Below, piece after piece: positions 7,334-16,108 of a DNA stretch of 64,000 nucleotides. A model generated the notes under the pieces. The model was not told where the DNA came from. It did not search any database and saw only the letters and a program-made list of their open reading frames with translations. The stretch lies in contig URCI01000001.1 in assembly GCA_900546345.1 (NCBI GenBank), positions 117,899 through 181,898 of the forward strand, read 5' to 3'. Source of the stretch: an uncultured Prevotella sp. (GTDB taxonomy: Bacteria > Bacteroidota > Bacteroidia > Bacteroidales > Bacteroidaceae). The translations under genes were made by a program, and so were the position numbers. How positions within the stretch are numbered: the stretch's first letter is position 1; the number at the start of each line of letters is the position of its first letter.

Positions 7334-8953
7334 TCAAGGTCTACTCGTCTCGCCCTTTATTTGCTTCACCTGCCAGTCGCTGATGGTGCCTGTCTCGGAT
7401 GAGAATGAGCAGGCGATGGCGTAGACGGTGCGGCTGTCGTGGGTGTAGGGGTCAGCATAGCCGCGTTCGGCAATCTGCGTCATGGCCTCTGTGGCCGGAC
7501 GGTCGAGCTTGTACTCAAAGATGTAGACATAGCGCGGGGTCTCTATCACGCAGTCGGCGCGCCCCTTGGACGAGGCCTTCTCGTGGTAGACGGTGTTGCG
7601 TGTGCTGCCAATGAGGCGCATGATGAGATAGACGGAGTATTGGAACTGCCGCTCATGGCTCTTCTCACCGTTGCTTTCCCGCACTGAGTAGGGAATGCTG
7701 GCCAGGAAGTCGTTCAACAGATCACGGAAATCGTCGGGCTTGCCATGGTGCAGGGCTTTCTTCAGCTTCGTAGCCCAACTACTGGGCTGCGCGGGCGTAC
7801 GGAAATAGCCGGAGGCCAAGAGCGCCAGGAAGCCCGAGGCCACCTCGTGGTTGGGGAAGTCGAGCTTGTACTCCTCGTCCTCGCGGTTGTAGCCCTTGAT
7901 GGTGAGGTAGCCGCTTTGGTAAATCATCGGGACGGGAGCCTCCACGGTGGCACGGTAGTCTACGAACTCCTGTGCCTCGTAGCTATGGTCGATGATATCC
8001 TGGATGTTCTCGTCACTGTGACTGAGCAAACGCATCAGGTAGGTCGGCGTGCCGGAAGCAAACCAGTAGTCCTTAGCCTTCTGGAATTTAAAAGTATTCA
8101 ACAATGAGAAGGGGTTATAGATGTCGGTCATGCCTTCACTGAAGTGATAGCCGTCGTACCGCTGCTTGAGCTGAGACTTGGCCTCATCAATGGTGACCAC
8201 GTTTGCTTCTGCCAAATCCTTGACAGAAGACGCAAAGATAGTGTCCAACTCTTCCGTAGTGATACCGCAAATAGCATCATAACGGGGAAGCATGCTGATG
8301 TCCTGCGCGTTGTTGAATCCCGAGAACACGCTCACCTGTGCGAACTTGGTGACGCCGGTGAGGAACACGAAGCGCAGGTCGGGATCAGCGAGCTTGAAGA
8401 CAGAATAGAACGCCTTGAGCGTCTCGCGGTGATGGTCCTCGATGAGTTGCTCGTTGCCGTCGATGACCGTCTTCTGTCCTGTGTCCATCACGTCGAGCAT
8501 CGGCTTGTCGTATTCATCGACGAGCACCACGCAGGTCTTGCCCGTTTGCTCATGGGCCTGGTGCAGCACGTCGGCGAAGCGTCGGCCGAGCTGGTCGGTG
8601 GCGGGCTTCACGCCGTATTGCTGCTCCCACTTTGTCAAATAGCCGTTGAGCGTCTGCTCCAGGGCATCTGCCTCGGTGTAATTGGAGCCATTGAAGTCGA
8701 TTTCGAAGACGGGGGAGGTCTCCCACTTCTTTTCCAAGCTCTCTATCTTCAAACCTTTGAACAAGTCCCGGCGACCCTCAAAATAATACTTGATGGTGGA
8801 GACCAACAGTGACTTGCCGAAGCGGCGCGGGCGACTGAGAAAGTACACGCCATCGCTCTTGGTCAATTCATATACCAAGTCGGTCTTGTCGACATAGACA
8901 AAGTCGTTGCTTCTCAACTTTGCAAAGTCCTGTATGCCTATCGGATAATTCAT
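7334..8953 (-). CDS. AAA-ATPase-like protein with C-terminal PD-(D/E)XK domain
   Basis: 539 residues. The N-terminal AAA-ATPase-like domain begins with the typical MNYPIGIQDF, has a P-loop variant RFGKSLL (44-50), Walker B VLVDEYDKP (about 143-151) and a sensor-like FLTGVTKF. The C-terminal part has GRADCVIET...YIFEYKLD, a PD-(D/E)XK nuclease-type core (Asp, then Glu-x-Lys). The family is highly multiplied in Bacteroidota genomes and its function is unknown; defence or mobile-element roles have been proposed on architecture only. Start at ATG 8953 rather than 9010 because the -7 box TAAATTTG (8980-8987) lies between them. No partner genes adjoin it. Confidence 0.88.
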   Translation of the reverse strand: MNYPIGIQDFAKLRSNDFVYVDKTDLVYELTKSDGVYFLSRPRRFGKSLLVSTIKYYFEGRRDLFKGLKIESLEKKWETSPVFEIDFNGSNYTEADALEQTLNGYLTKWEQQYGVKPATDQLGRRFADVLHQAHEQTGKTCVVLVDEYDKPMLDVMDTGQKTVIDGNEQLIEDHHRETLKAFYSVFKLADPDLRFVFLTGVTKFAQVSVFSGFNNAQDISMLPRYDAICGITTEELDTIFASSVKDLAEANVVTIDEAKSQLKQRYDGYHFSEGMTDIYNPFSLLNTFKFQKAKDYWFASGTPTYLMRLLSHSDENIQDIIDHSYEAQEFVDYRATVEAPVPMIYQSGYLTIKGYNREDEEYKLDFPNHEVASGFLALLASGYFRTPAQPSSWATKLKKALHHGKPDDFRDLLNDFLASIPYSVRESNGEKSHERQFQYSVYLIMRLIGSTRNTVYHEKASSKGRADCVIETPRYVYIFEYKLDRPATEAMTQIAERGYADPYTHDSRTVYAIACSFSSETGTISDWQVKQIKGETSRP

Positions 8954-8979
8954 CGTTTGCTGCTTATGATTACTACTTG

Positions 8980-8987
8980 CAAATTTA
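8980..8987 (-). promoter_or_regulatory. -7 box of the AAA-ATPase gene
   Basis: TAAATTTG on the minus strand, 26 nt upstream of ATG 8953; it excludes the longer start at 9010. Confidence 0.6.
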
Positions 8988-9044
8988 GGAAATAATCGGC
9001 AAAAGACCAAAGGAATAAGCCTGGAAAAGACCGTGGCCAGACAT

Positions 9045-9848
9045 TTATTTCAGAATGATCACTTCCAGATCATCAGGAACAAACACTTGCCCGGAATAGA
9101 CGCGCTCAGCCTCTGCGGTATAGTGTTGCTTACGCGTTTCAAGGGTTTCTTCTTCGGTATGATAAAGGATGAGATGACGGGCACCAAGCTCCTGAGCATT
9201 GCGTGCGGCATCAAGCGCGGTACTGTGATGCTTTTCATAGGGCTTGAAACGGTCACGATCAGCATAAAGACAAAAGGCCTCGCTCATCAGCCAATCGGCA
9301 TGCTGAGCGTAGGGACGACAGGCCTCGTTGAATGGCTCATCGCCTAAGCACACCACTTTCTGACCATCAGGCAACAACGCGGAGAAACCGAACTGCTGCT
9401 CTTTGGTAGAGTGAATGTCGAAACATTGCAGATGCATGTCACCGACACAGAACTTCTCACCATCACGAAGTTCGTGAAAGACAATCCGGTCAGGAATTCT
9501 GTCGGTCTGTTTCTTGGGCAACAACGAGCGGCAGAACAAATCCAGCAGCTCGAGTACACGCCGATGACTGTAGATGTGGAGCTGCCGTGGACGATCACGC
9601 TGCAATACCAGTCGGATCAGCCAGATAGCGCCAAGGACATGATCGGTGTGGGCATGAGTGATAAAGAGATTGCTGATGTCGCCACGATCGATGTGTGCAC
9701 GGCGCAATTGAGTCAAAACGCCATTGCCTCCGCCGGTGTCCACAAGAAGCTGTGTTCCGTCAATGCTCTGAAGCACAAAGCAAGTATTGAAAATGCGGGA
9801 GACGAGTGCATTGCCCGTCCCAAGCATGGTAATCGCTGGTTGGTTCAT
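9045..9848 (-). CDS. Metallo-beta-lactamase-fold hydrolase, RNase Z-like
   Basis: 267 residues, cytoplasmic. The zinc motif THAHTDH sits at 64-70; further ligands are the Asp of LGDEPF, His of KYHHST/EKHHS and the late LILYHTEEE. The layout resembles the RNase Z/arylsulfatase branch, but the substrate cannot be named. It lies 27 nt downstream of the SDR gene on the same strand, so the two are probably co-transcribed from the promoter at 10706. Confidence 0.8.
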   Translation of the reverse strand: MNQPAITMLGTGNALVSRIFNTCFVLQSIDGTQLLVDTGGGNGVLTQLRRAHIDRGDISNLFITHAHTDHVLGAIWLIRLVLQRDRPRQLHIYSHRRVLELLDLFCRSLLPKKQTDRIPDRIVFHELRDGEKFCVGDMHLQCFDIHSTKEQQFGFSALLPDGQKVVCLGDEPFNEACRPYAQHADWLMSEAFCLYADRDRFKPYEKHHSTALDAARNAQELGARHLILYHTEEETLETRKQHYTAEAERVYSGQVFVPDDLEVIILK

Positions 9849-9875
9849 TGGGATATGTATGTGTTGAGACGTTTT

Positions 9876-10643
9876 TTATTTTTTCTCCCGATGAATGACA
9901 GTTCCATTGGCCTGATGCGTAGCAAGGACAAGCACCTCTGCGATCTGCACGTGTTCGGGTGCACTGGCAGCATAAAAGGCCACATCGGCAATGTCGTCAC
10001 CCGTCAGTGGCTTGATGCCCCGATAGACATTGTCAGCCCGATGGGTATCGCCATGAAAACGCACATTGGAGAAGTTGGTTTCTACAAGTCCTGGCTTGAT
10101 ATTGGTCACACGCAGCTTCGTATCAGCCACATCAATGCGCAGACCATCGGTAATGGCTTTCACTGCTGCCTTTGTCGCACAATAGACATTGCCACCGGCA
10201 TAGGCGGCATCGCCTGCCACGCTACCTATATTAATAATGTGTCCATGATTGCGGCTAACCATGTCCGGAACGATGAGACGTGTCATGGTGAGCAATCCTT
10301 TGATATTGGTATCGATCATCTGGTCCCAATCATCGAAGTCGCCCTGATACTCCGGTTCCAATCCCCGTGCCAGTCCGGCATTGTTGATCAGCACATCTAT
10401 TGCTTTCCACTCTTCAGGAATGCTCTCCACAGCCTGGCGCGCCGCCTCACGGTCACGAACATCGAAAGCGAGCGTGAGCACATCGGCACCCCGTTGCTGC
10501 AAATCATTTTTGAGAGATGCCAGCTTGACACTGTTTCGACCCGTGATAATCACATTGTATCCTCCTTCGGCAAAACGTTTGGCGCAGCCTTCACCTATGC
10601 CACTGGTAGCACCGGTGACCAGTACGATTTTCTTATTGCTCAT
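9876..10643 (-). CDS. Short-chain dehydrogenase/reductase, YdfG-like
   Basis: 255-residue NAD(P)-dependent oxidoreductase. Cofactor motif TGATSGIG (10-17), NNAG (87-90), catalytic Ser141, Tyr154 and Lys158 (YCATK), and PGLVETNF are all present. The closest pattern known to me is E. coli YdfG, which oxidises 3-hydroxy acids such as L-allo-threonine. Start at ATG 10643 (MSNKKIVLVTG); the upstream extension crosses the -7 box at 10706. First gene of a likely two-gene unit with the MBL hydrolase. Confidence 0.88.
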   Translation of the reverse strand: MSNKKIVLVTGATSGIGEGCAKRFAEGGYNVIITGRNSVKLASLKNDLQQRGADVLTLAFDVRDREAARQAVESIPEEWKAIDVLINNAGLARGLEPEYQGDFDDWDQMIDTNIKGLLTMTRLIVPDMVSRNHGHIINIGSVAGDAAYAGGNVYCATKAAVKAITDGLRIDVADTKLRVTNIKPGLVETNFSNVRFHGDTHRADNVYRGIKPLTGDDIADVAFYAASAPEHVQIAEVLVLATHQANGTVIHREKK

Positions 10644-10705
10644 GATGATGTATTGAATGGTTGAACATGACATTACTGATGCGTTTTTCTTGCACCTTCC
10701 ACTTG

Positions 10706-10713
10706 CAAAGATA
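10706..10713 (-). promoter_or_regulatory. -7 box of the SDR-MBL operon
   Basis: TATCTTTG on the minus strand, about 62 nt upstream of the SDR start and divergent from the M15 promoter at 10786. Confidence 0.65.
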
Positions 10714-10785
10714 CAAATAATAACCACAACGACTCCATAAAAACAAAAAAAACGATGGACATCGTGCGGTCTCATTAGATTTGTC

Positions 10786-10793
10786 TATCTTTG
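10786..10793 (+). promoter_or_regulatory. -7 box of the M15 peptidase gene
   Basis: TATCTTTG 30 nt upstream of ATG 10824. Confidence 0.65.
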
Positions 10794-10823
10794 CAACCCA
10801 TAAGCCTTCATACAATTAAGATC

Positions 10824-11543
10824 ATGAAAAAGACAATATTTATTGGCCTGTTAGCATGGATGACGTTGACGATACACGGCCAGTCACTGCAACAGGACTT
10901 GCATCAGATGCAGGCCTGGCAGGCTGGATGCGAGGTCAGCAATGAGGCTGTCAAGCACTATGGCTTCTCGCGCTGCTTCGCGGCTGAGCCAATACCCGAT
11001 GCTGTCTTTGCCCGGATGCGGGGCCGCTCCTATCCTGAGGGCTGTACGGTACCACGGTCCTCACTGCGCTATGTGCGCACGCTCTACGTGGGTTTTGACG
11101 GTAAGACACACTTAGGCGAGCTGGTCTGCAACAAGCGCATAGCAGCCGACGTGGTCGCTGTCTTCCGGGAACTTTATCAGAAGCGATACCCCATCGGACA
11201 GATGCGGCTCATTGATGACTTTGGAGCCAGTGACGAACAGTCGATGCGTGCCAATAACACCAGTTGTTTTTGCTATCGCGTGGTAAAAGGTTCGCGCAAG
11301 CTGTCAAAACATGCCGAAGGGCTTGCCGTGGACATCAATCCCCTCTATAATCCCTGTGTGCGGCGCATCCGTGGCAAGATCACGGTGCAGCCGTCAACAG
11401 CCTCACGCTATGCCGACCGCTCAGCTTCATTCGCTCATAAGATAGACCATGGTGATCTACTATATAAGGTGTTCACGACTCATGGCTTCCGATGGGGAGG
11501 TGCCTGGCGCAGTGTCAAGGACTATCAGCACTTTGAACGATAG
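10824..11543 (+). CDS. Secreted M15-family D-Ala-D-Ala carboxypeptidase-like protein
   Basis: 239 residues with a Sec signal peptide (MKKTIFIGLLAWMTLTIHGQ). The metallopeptidase core HAEGLAVDIN (zinc His and Asp) and the C-terminal GGAWRSVKDYQHFE, which carries the last zinc His, match VanY/M15 enzymes; several cysteines suggest disulfides. It should trim stem peptides of peptidoglycan in the periplasm. Monocistronic by spacing. Start at ATG 10824, downstream of the -7 box. Confidence 0.85.
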   Translation: MKKTIFIGLLAWMTLTIHGQSLQQDLHQMQAWQAGCEVSNEAVKHYGFSRCFAAEPIPDAVFARMRGRSYPEGCTVPRSSLRYVRTLYVGFDGKTHLGELVCNKRIAADVVAVFRELYQKRYPIGQMRLIDDFGASDEQSMRANNTSCFCYRVVKGSRKLSKHAEGLAVDINPLYNPCVRRIRGKITVQPSTASRYADRSASFAHKIDHGDLLYKVFTTHGFRWGGAWRSVKDYQHFER

Positions 11544-11677
11544 GTCTTGGCTGGCATCAGACGGGCAGATGATCATTGACATACAATGAGAGGATAATGA
11601 GAGGAAATGGGTAGATGAGAAAGCCACAGAAGTGATAATAATCTGTAATTTTCCTCTCACATCTCGATTTCTTTTTG

Positions 11678-11685
11678 TACATTTG
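11678..11685 (+). promoter_or_regulatory. -7 box of the FMN oxidase-like gene
   Basis: TACATTTG 25 nt upstream of ATG 11711. Confidence 0.55.
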
Positions 11686-11710
11686 TGACATCGTATGAAA
11701 AAAGAGAAAT

Positions 11711-12661
11711 ATGGAAGAGAAGAAAAACAATCCATGGCCGGGACCTGCCGGTCTGATACCTGTGACCAGCGGTCGGGCCGATGATGCCAACATGATCAAC
11801 CGTCAGTATCTCGACAGTCTGATGGTAGAGATGAGAGTGATCGATTCCGTGGAGCCTCGTCTTGACACGAAGATCTTCGGTCACACGTTCTGTTCACCCA
11901 TTATGATGCCGGCATTCTCGCATCTCAACAAAGTGGGCAAGGACGGACGCAAGCCCATGATAGAATATGCCAAGGCTGCCAAAGAACTGAACCTGCTCAA
12001 CTGGGTGGGCATGGAGCCCGACGAAGAATATGCCACCATCGCAGCAGTGGGGGTGCCCACCATACGCATTATCAAGCCCTTTGCTGACCACGAACTGATT
12101 CTATCGCAAATCGCTTTCGCAGAGAAGCACGGAGCCATCGCAGTGGGCATCGATGTCGACCACATCGCAGGAAAGAATGGTCACTATGATGTAGTCGACG
12201 GCTTACCACTCGGTCCGATTACCCAAGACGACCTTCGCCGATACGTGGCCTCTACTTCACTGCCTTTCATCGCAAAGGGTGTGCTCTCCATCGATGACGC
12301 CATCAAGGCTCGTGATGCGGGCTGCCGTGCCATCGTGGTCTCACACCATCATGGCCGCATTCCCTTTGGCATTCCACCCACCTATATTTTGCACGACATC
12401 AAGACGGCACTGTCGGATACAGGAATGGTCGTCTTTTGCGATTGTGGCATAGACAGTGGTTATGATGCCTACAAGGCATTGGCCTTAGGTGCTGACGCTG
12501 TTGCCGTAGGACGCGGCATTCTCGCGCCACTGCTCAAAGAGGGTGCGGAGGGTGTCGTGAAGAAAGTGAAGCGCATGAATGAGGAGTTGTCAGAGATGAT
12601 GATGTATACGGGTATCGCCGACACACACTCATTTGACAGCAGTGTCATCCATAAGAGATAA
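11711..12661 (+). CDS. FMN-dependent alpha-hydroxy-acid oxidase/dehydrogenase homologue
   Basis: 316-residue TIM barrel of the lactate/glycolate oxidase family. Lys189 (FIAKG) and His213 align with the FMN-contact Lys and catalytic His, and KALALGADAVAVGRGIL is the usual C-terminal block. The signature is altered: SHHHGR (211-216) replaces SNHGGR, and DCGIDSGYD replaces DGGIR.G.D, losing an Arg that normally contacts the flavin phosphate. The protein is also shorter than lactate oxidases (~350-380). FMN binding is likely, but a lactate substrate is uncertain. The NlpE-like gene follows after 24 nt, possibly co-transcribed. Confidence 0.82.
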   Translation: MEEKKNNPWPGPAGLIPVTSGRADDANMINRQYLDSLMVEMRVIDSVEPRLDTKIFGHTFCSPIMMPAFSHLNKVGKDGRKPMIEYAKAAKELNLLNWVGMEPDEEYATIAAVGVPTIRIIKPFADHELILSQIAFAEKHGAIAVGIDVDHIAGKNGHYDVVDGLPLGPITQDDLRRYVASTSLPFIAKGVLSIDDAIKARDAGCRAIVVSHHHGRIPFGIPPTYILHDIKTALSDTGMVVFCDCGIDSGYDAYKALALGADAVAVGRGILAPLLKEGAEGVVKKVKRMNEELSEMMMYTGIADTHSFDSSVIHKR

Positions 12662-12685
12662 TCATCCAACCATTATAGAAAAACA

Positions 12686-13126
12686 ATGAAAAAACTCATG
12701 CTCATGGCAGGCATCGCCCTTACGCTGGCAGCCTGCGGCGGAAAGAATAAACAACCAGCGGCAAGCACTGACTCCACCCAAGTGGCAGGTAGTGACACCG
12801 CAGCCATCGACACCTCTTATTGTGGTACCTATCGCGGTACACTTCCGGCAGCCGACTGCCCGGGCATCAAGACGGTGCTTACCATCTCGTCGGACAGTAC
12901 CTACAGTCTGTCGAGTGACTATGTCGGCAAGAAAGACGGACAGTTCGTCACCAGTGGTGTCTACCATATGAGAGATGGCAAGCTCATCGAGCTCGTCACA
13001 CCATCATCGGGAGAGAAAACCTACTATAAAGTCAAGGACAGCAAGTCGGTTGTCATGACGGATTCCCTCGGCAATGAGCCGGAGGGAGAGACCGCTAAAC
13101 TGTATGTGCTGACAAAAGAAAAGTAA
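12686..13126 (+). CDS. NlpE-like lipoprotein
   Basis: 146 residues. A lipoprotein signal with lipobox LAAC (Cys17) is followed by a Ser/Thr-rich linker and one NlpE N-terminal-type domain (YCGTYRGTLPAADCPGIKTVLTI). NlpE proteins sense envelope or copper stress in enteric bacteria; here only the domain family is claimed. The domain retains two cysteines, spaced wider than the CxxC of E. coli NlpE. Its stop is 4 nt before the cyclophilin start, so the two genes are in one transcript. Confidence 0.82.
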   Translation: MKKLMLMAGIALTLAACGGKNKQPAASTDSTQVAGSDTAAIDTSYCGTYRGTLPAADCPGIKTVLTISSDSTYSLSSDYVGKKDGQFVTSGVYHMRDGKLIELVTPSSGEKTYYKVKDSKSVVMTDSLGNEPEGETAKLYVLTKEK

Positions 13127-13130
13127 TGCC

Positions 13131-13874
13131 ATGATAAAAATACATACCACACTGGGTGACATCACCGTGCGCCTCTATGACGAGACACCCAAACATCGTG
13201 ACAACTTCCTGAGACTGGTCAAGGAGGGATTCTTTGACGGGACGCTGTTTCACCGTGTCATCAAGGACTTTATGATACAAGGTGGTGACCCGGAGAGTAA
13301 GGGAGCTCCCAAAGGCAAATCGCTGGGCACCGGCGACACAGGATACACCATCCCCGCAGAGTTTGTTTATCCCAAATACTTCCACAAGCGCGGAGCGCTG
13401 AGTGCTGCCCGCTTGGGCGATGAGGTGAATCCCAACCGGGAGAGCAGTGGCTGCCAGTTCTACATCGTCTGGGGAAAGGTCTACAAGCCACAGGAACTCA
13501 AGCAGATGGAGCGACAACTGGAGATGCAGCAGGAGCAGACCATCTTCAACACCCTTGCCAAGGAGCATCGCGACGAGATCATGTCGCTGCGCCGTAACCG
13601 CGACCGGGCAGGACTGCAGCGGTTGCAAGATGAGCTCGTAGAGGAGACTCAACGCAAAAGCAAGGAGATGGGCAAACCAAAGTTCACCGAGGAACAGGTG
13701 AAAGCCTACACTACCGTCGGCGGTACGCCCTTCCTCGACAACCAGTATACGGTATTTGGTGAAGTAGTTGACGGACTTGACGTGGTGGAGAAGATACAAA
13801 ATGTGGAAACCTCGCGTGATGACCGTCCTAAGGACGACGTGTCGATGACCATGACCATCGTGGAAGAAGGGTAA
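13131..13874 (+). CDS. Cyclophilin-type peptidyl-prolyl isomerase
   Basis: 247 residues, no signal peptide, so cytoplasmic. The cyclophilin core is split: FHRVIKDFMIQGGDP and SSGCQFYIVWGK form the first part and TPFLDNQYTVFGEVVDGLDVVEKI the second, separated by a charged helical insert of about 80 residues (residues ~125-205). Such an insert is common in Bacteroidota homologues. It lies 4 nt after the NlpE-like gene and ends before the terminator at 13898. Confidence 0.9.
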   Translation: MIKIHTTLGDITVRLYDETPKHRDNFLRLVKEGFFDGTLFHRVIKDFMIQGGDPESKGAPKGKSLGTGDTGYTIPAEFVYPKYFHKRGALSAARLGDEVNPNRESSGCQFYIVWGKVYKPQELKQMERQLEMQQEQTIFNTLAKEHRDEIMSLRRNRDRAGLQRLQDELVEETQRKSKEMGKPKFTEEQVKAYTTVGGTPFLDNQYTVFGEVVDGLDVVEKIQNVETSRDDRPKDDVSMTMTIVEEG

Positions 13875-13897
13875 AGGATTTAGTCATGAGAACAAAC

Positions 13898-13937
13898 AAA
13901 AGAGGCGGAAAGCACATGATGCTCTCCGCCTCTTTTT
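13898..13937. terminator. Bidirectional terminator between cyclophilin and thrS genes
   Basis: AAAAGAGGCGGAAAGCA (13898-13914) pairs with TGCTCTCCGCCTCTTTTT (13920-13937) with one mismatch, and A/T runs lie on both sides. It serves two convergent genes. Confidence 0.85.
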
Positions 13938-13966
13938 GTTGATGTCTCTTGTTTCCAAGAGTGAGA

Positions 13967-15919
13967 TTACTCGTTGATTACCTTGAGCTGCTCTGCAACC
14001 TCGTCCTTGATGCGCTGAGCGAACTCGGTCATCGGCATGGTAGCCTGTTCGCCGCCGCCTTGCTTACGCATGCTCACGAGTTTGTCGGCAGCCTCTTTCT
14101 CGCCCACGACGATCATGTAAGGTACACGCTTGAGCTCGTTGTCGCGAATCTTACGGCCAATCTTCTCATTGCGGTCATCGATATATGAGCGCACATCCTG
14201 AGAGTCGAAGTAGCTCTTCACCTCCTTGGCGTAGTCATTGTATTTCTCCGAGATAGGCAGGATAGCCACCTGGTCAGGTGTAAGCCACAAGGGGAAGTGA
14301 CCGGCCGTGTGCTCGATGAGCACAGCGGTGAAACGCTCGAGAGAGCCGAACGGTGCACGGTGGATCATCACCGGTGTCTTCTTGGAGTTGTCCTCAGCAG
14401 TGTACTCCAACTTGAAGCGTGCCGGCAGGTTGTAGTCTACCTGGATGGTACCCAACTGCCACTTACGGCCGATAGCATCCTTGACCATGAAGTCGAGCTT
14501 CGGACCATAGAAGGCAGCCTCGCCAACCTCCTCGTGTGTGTGCAAACCTTTCTCCTTGCAAGCCTGGCGGATAGCATCCTCGCTCTCCTGCCAGATCTCA
14601 TCAGAACCGATATACTTCTCGGTATCCTTGGGATCGCGCAGAGAGATCTGTGCATCGTAATCGTTGAAACCGAAGATATGGAACACCTTCAGGATGATGT
14701 CGATGATGGTCTCGAACTCAGCCTTGACCTGGTCGGGGCGAACGAAGATGTGAGCGTCGTCCTGCGTGAACGTGCGCACACGAGTCAGTCCGTGGAGCTC
14801 ACCGCTCTTCTCATAGCGGAACACCGTGCCGAACTCTGCGATGCGGAGTGGCAGGTCCTTGTAAGAACGTGGCTTGCGGGCATAGACCTCGCAGTGGTGA
14901 GGGCAGTTCATCGGCTTGAGCATGTACTCCTCATCCTCCTCAGGCGTATGGATGGGCTGGAAAGCGTCCTTGCCATAGTGGGCATAGTGGCCGGAGGTGA
15001 CATAGAGGTTCTTCGAGCCGATACCCGGCGTGATGACCTCCTGATAGTTGTAGGGCTTGAGCACGCTGCGGAGCAGCTCCTGCAGGCGCAGACGCAGCTG
15101 AGTGCCCTTCGGCAACCAAATAGGCAGACCCTTACCCACACGGTCGGAGAACATAAAGAGTTCCATCTCCTTGCCAATCTTGCGGTGGTCGCGCTTCTTA
15201 GCCTCTTCGAGCATAACGAGATACTCGTCGAGCATCTTCTTCTTCGGGAAGGTGATGCCATAGATACGTGTCATCTGTTCACGCTTAGCATCGCCACGCC
15301 AGAAGGCACCGGCTACGCTCGTGATCTTAATGGCCTTGATGGCGCCTGTGCTCATCAAGTGCGGGCCACGGCAAAGGTCAGTGAAGTTGCCCTGCGTGTA
15401 TGTGGTGATGGTGCCATCAGCCAAGTCCTGCTGAATGTGCTCCACCTTATATTTCTGTCCATCAGCCTCGAACTCCTTGATAGCGTCTGCCTTGGAGACC
15501 TCACGGCGTACAACAGGCTCGTTCTTCTTGGCGAGCTCTTTCATCTTGGCCTCTATCTTGGGGAAGTCGTTCTCGGAAATGGTCTGGCCGTTGGCGGGCA
15601 TGACATCATAGAAGAAGCCATTCTCGATTGCCGGTCCGAAACCGAACTGGATGCCCGGATAGAGTTCCTGCAGCGCCTCTGCGAGCAAGTGGGCGGAGGT
15701 GTGCCAGAAGGTATGCTTGCCCTCCTCATCGTCGAACTTGTAGAGTTCGATGGTTGCGTCCTCATTGATAGGACGGTTCAACTCTGTCGTCTCACCATTG
15801 ATCCCGCAAGATACAACGTCGCGGGCGAGAGCCGGTGAGATGCTCTCTGCGATTTGAAGTCCAGTGACGCCCTGCTCGTACTCACGCACAGAACCGTCAG
15901 GGAATGTGATTTTAACCAT
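13967..15919 (-). CDS. thrS: Threonyl-tRNA synthetase
   Basis: 650 residues, normal length. N-terminal TGS domain (MVKITFPDGSVREYEQGVTG), editing domain with HTSAHLLAEAL and the Cys/His set near RGPHLMSTG, class II catalytic core with MNCPHHCEVY, FRYEKSGELHGLTRVRTFTQDDAHIF and AFYGPKLDF, then the anticodon-binding domain (DQVAILPISEKY). It charges tRNA-Thr. The usual downstream infC-rpmI-rplT genes are not present: the gene ends at a convergent cyclophilin gene. -7 box TACTTTTG at 15949-15956. Confidence 0.98.
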   Translation of the reverse strand: MVKITFPDGSVREYEQGVTGLQIAESISPALARDVVSCGINGETTELNRPINEDATIELYKFDDEEGKHTFWHTSAHLLAEALQELYPGIQFGFGPAIENGFFYDVMPANGQTISENDFPKIEAKMKELAKKNEPVVRREVSKADAIKEFEADGQKYKVEHIQQDLADGTITTYTQGNFTDLCRGPHLMSTGAIKAIKITSVAGAFWRGDAKREQMTRIYGITFPKKKMLDEYLVMLEEAKKRDHRKIGKEMELFMFSDRVGKGLPIWLPKGTQLRLRLQELLRSVLKPYNYQEVITPGIGSKNLYVTSGHYAHYGKDAFQPIHTPEEDEEYMLKPMNCPHHCEVYARKPRSYKDLPLRIAEFGTVFRYEKSGELHGLTRVRTFTQDDAHIFVRPDQVKAEFETIIDIILKVFHIFGFNDYDAQISLRDPKDTEKYIGSDEIWQESEDAIRQACKEKGLHTHEEVGEAAFYGPKLDFMVKDAIGRKWQLGTIQVDYNLPARFKLEYTAEDNSKKTPVMIHRAPFGSLERFTAVLIEHTAGHFPLWLTPDQVAILPISEKYNDYAKEVKSYFDSQDVRSYIDDRNEKIGRKIRDNELKRVPYMIVVGEKEAADKLVSMRKQGGGEQATMPMTEFAQRIKDEVAEQLKVINE

Positions 15920-15948
15920 GATACAAATTAGTTTTGTTTAAATCACCG

Positions 15949-15956
15949 CAAAAGTA
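15949..15956 (-). promoter_or_regulatory. -7 box of thrS
   Basis: TACTTTTG on the minus strand, 29 nt upstream of the thrS start. No T-box-like or leader-peptide structure is visible in the short leader. Confidence 0.6.
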
Positions 15957-16048
15957 CTACTTATTTTTTGATTGGCGTAATAATTTGGGTATTTTTATCC
16001 CTAAAAATATTATTTCCCCGCTACGCTGATTTTACAAACAAAATATCG

Positions 16049-16056
16049 TATCTTTG
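16049..16056 (+). promoter_or_regulatory. -7 box of hrpB
   Basis: TATCTTTG 52 nt upstream of ATG 16109; the leader contains a copy of the dispersed AT-rich motif (16079-16099). Confidence 0.65.
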
Positions 16057-16078
16057 TATGAGTATTCATAACGAAACA

Positions 16079-16099
16079 ACACCTTATTATATATAGGAG
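16079..16099 (-). repeat. Copy of the dispersed AT-rich motif in the hrpB leader
   Basis: On the minus strand this is identical over 21 nt to 2127-2147 (core TCCTATATATAATAAGGTGT). On the plus strand its end supplies AGGAG about 10 nt before the hrpB ATG. Confidence 0.7.
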
Positions 16100-16108
16100 A
16101 CCCACACA

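Noticed and set aside
9411..10664. 417-codon plus-strand frame across the MBL and SDR genes
   Set aside because: Both genes on the minus strand have complete catalytic motifs and promoters; this frame has none.
11454..11475. Motif-like TATATAAGGTGT inside the M15 gene (and similar near 61063 and 24170)
   Set aside because: These lie within well-supported coding sequence and match only part of the motif, so chance is the simpler explanation.
14297..15838. 513-codon open frame antisense to thrS
   Set aside because: thrS on the other strand is unmistakable; the antisense frame is a by-product of its codon usage and its translation resembles no protein.
16079..16108. Dispersed AT-rich motif as a ribosome-binding site
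   Set aside because: Only at hrpB does it place AGGAG before a start; other copies are in the opposite orientation or after stop codons.
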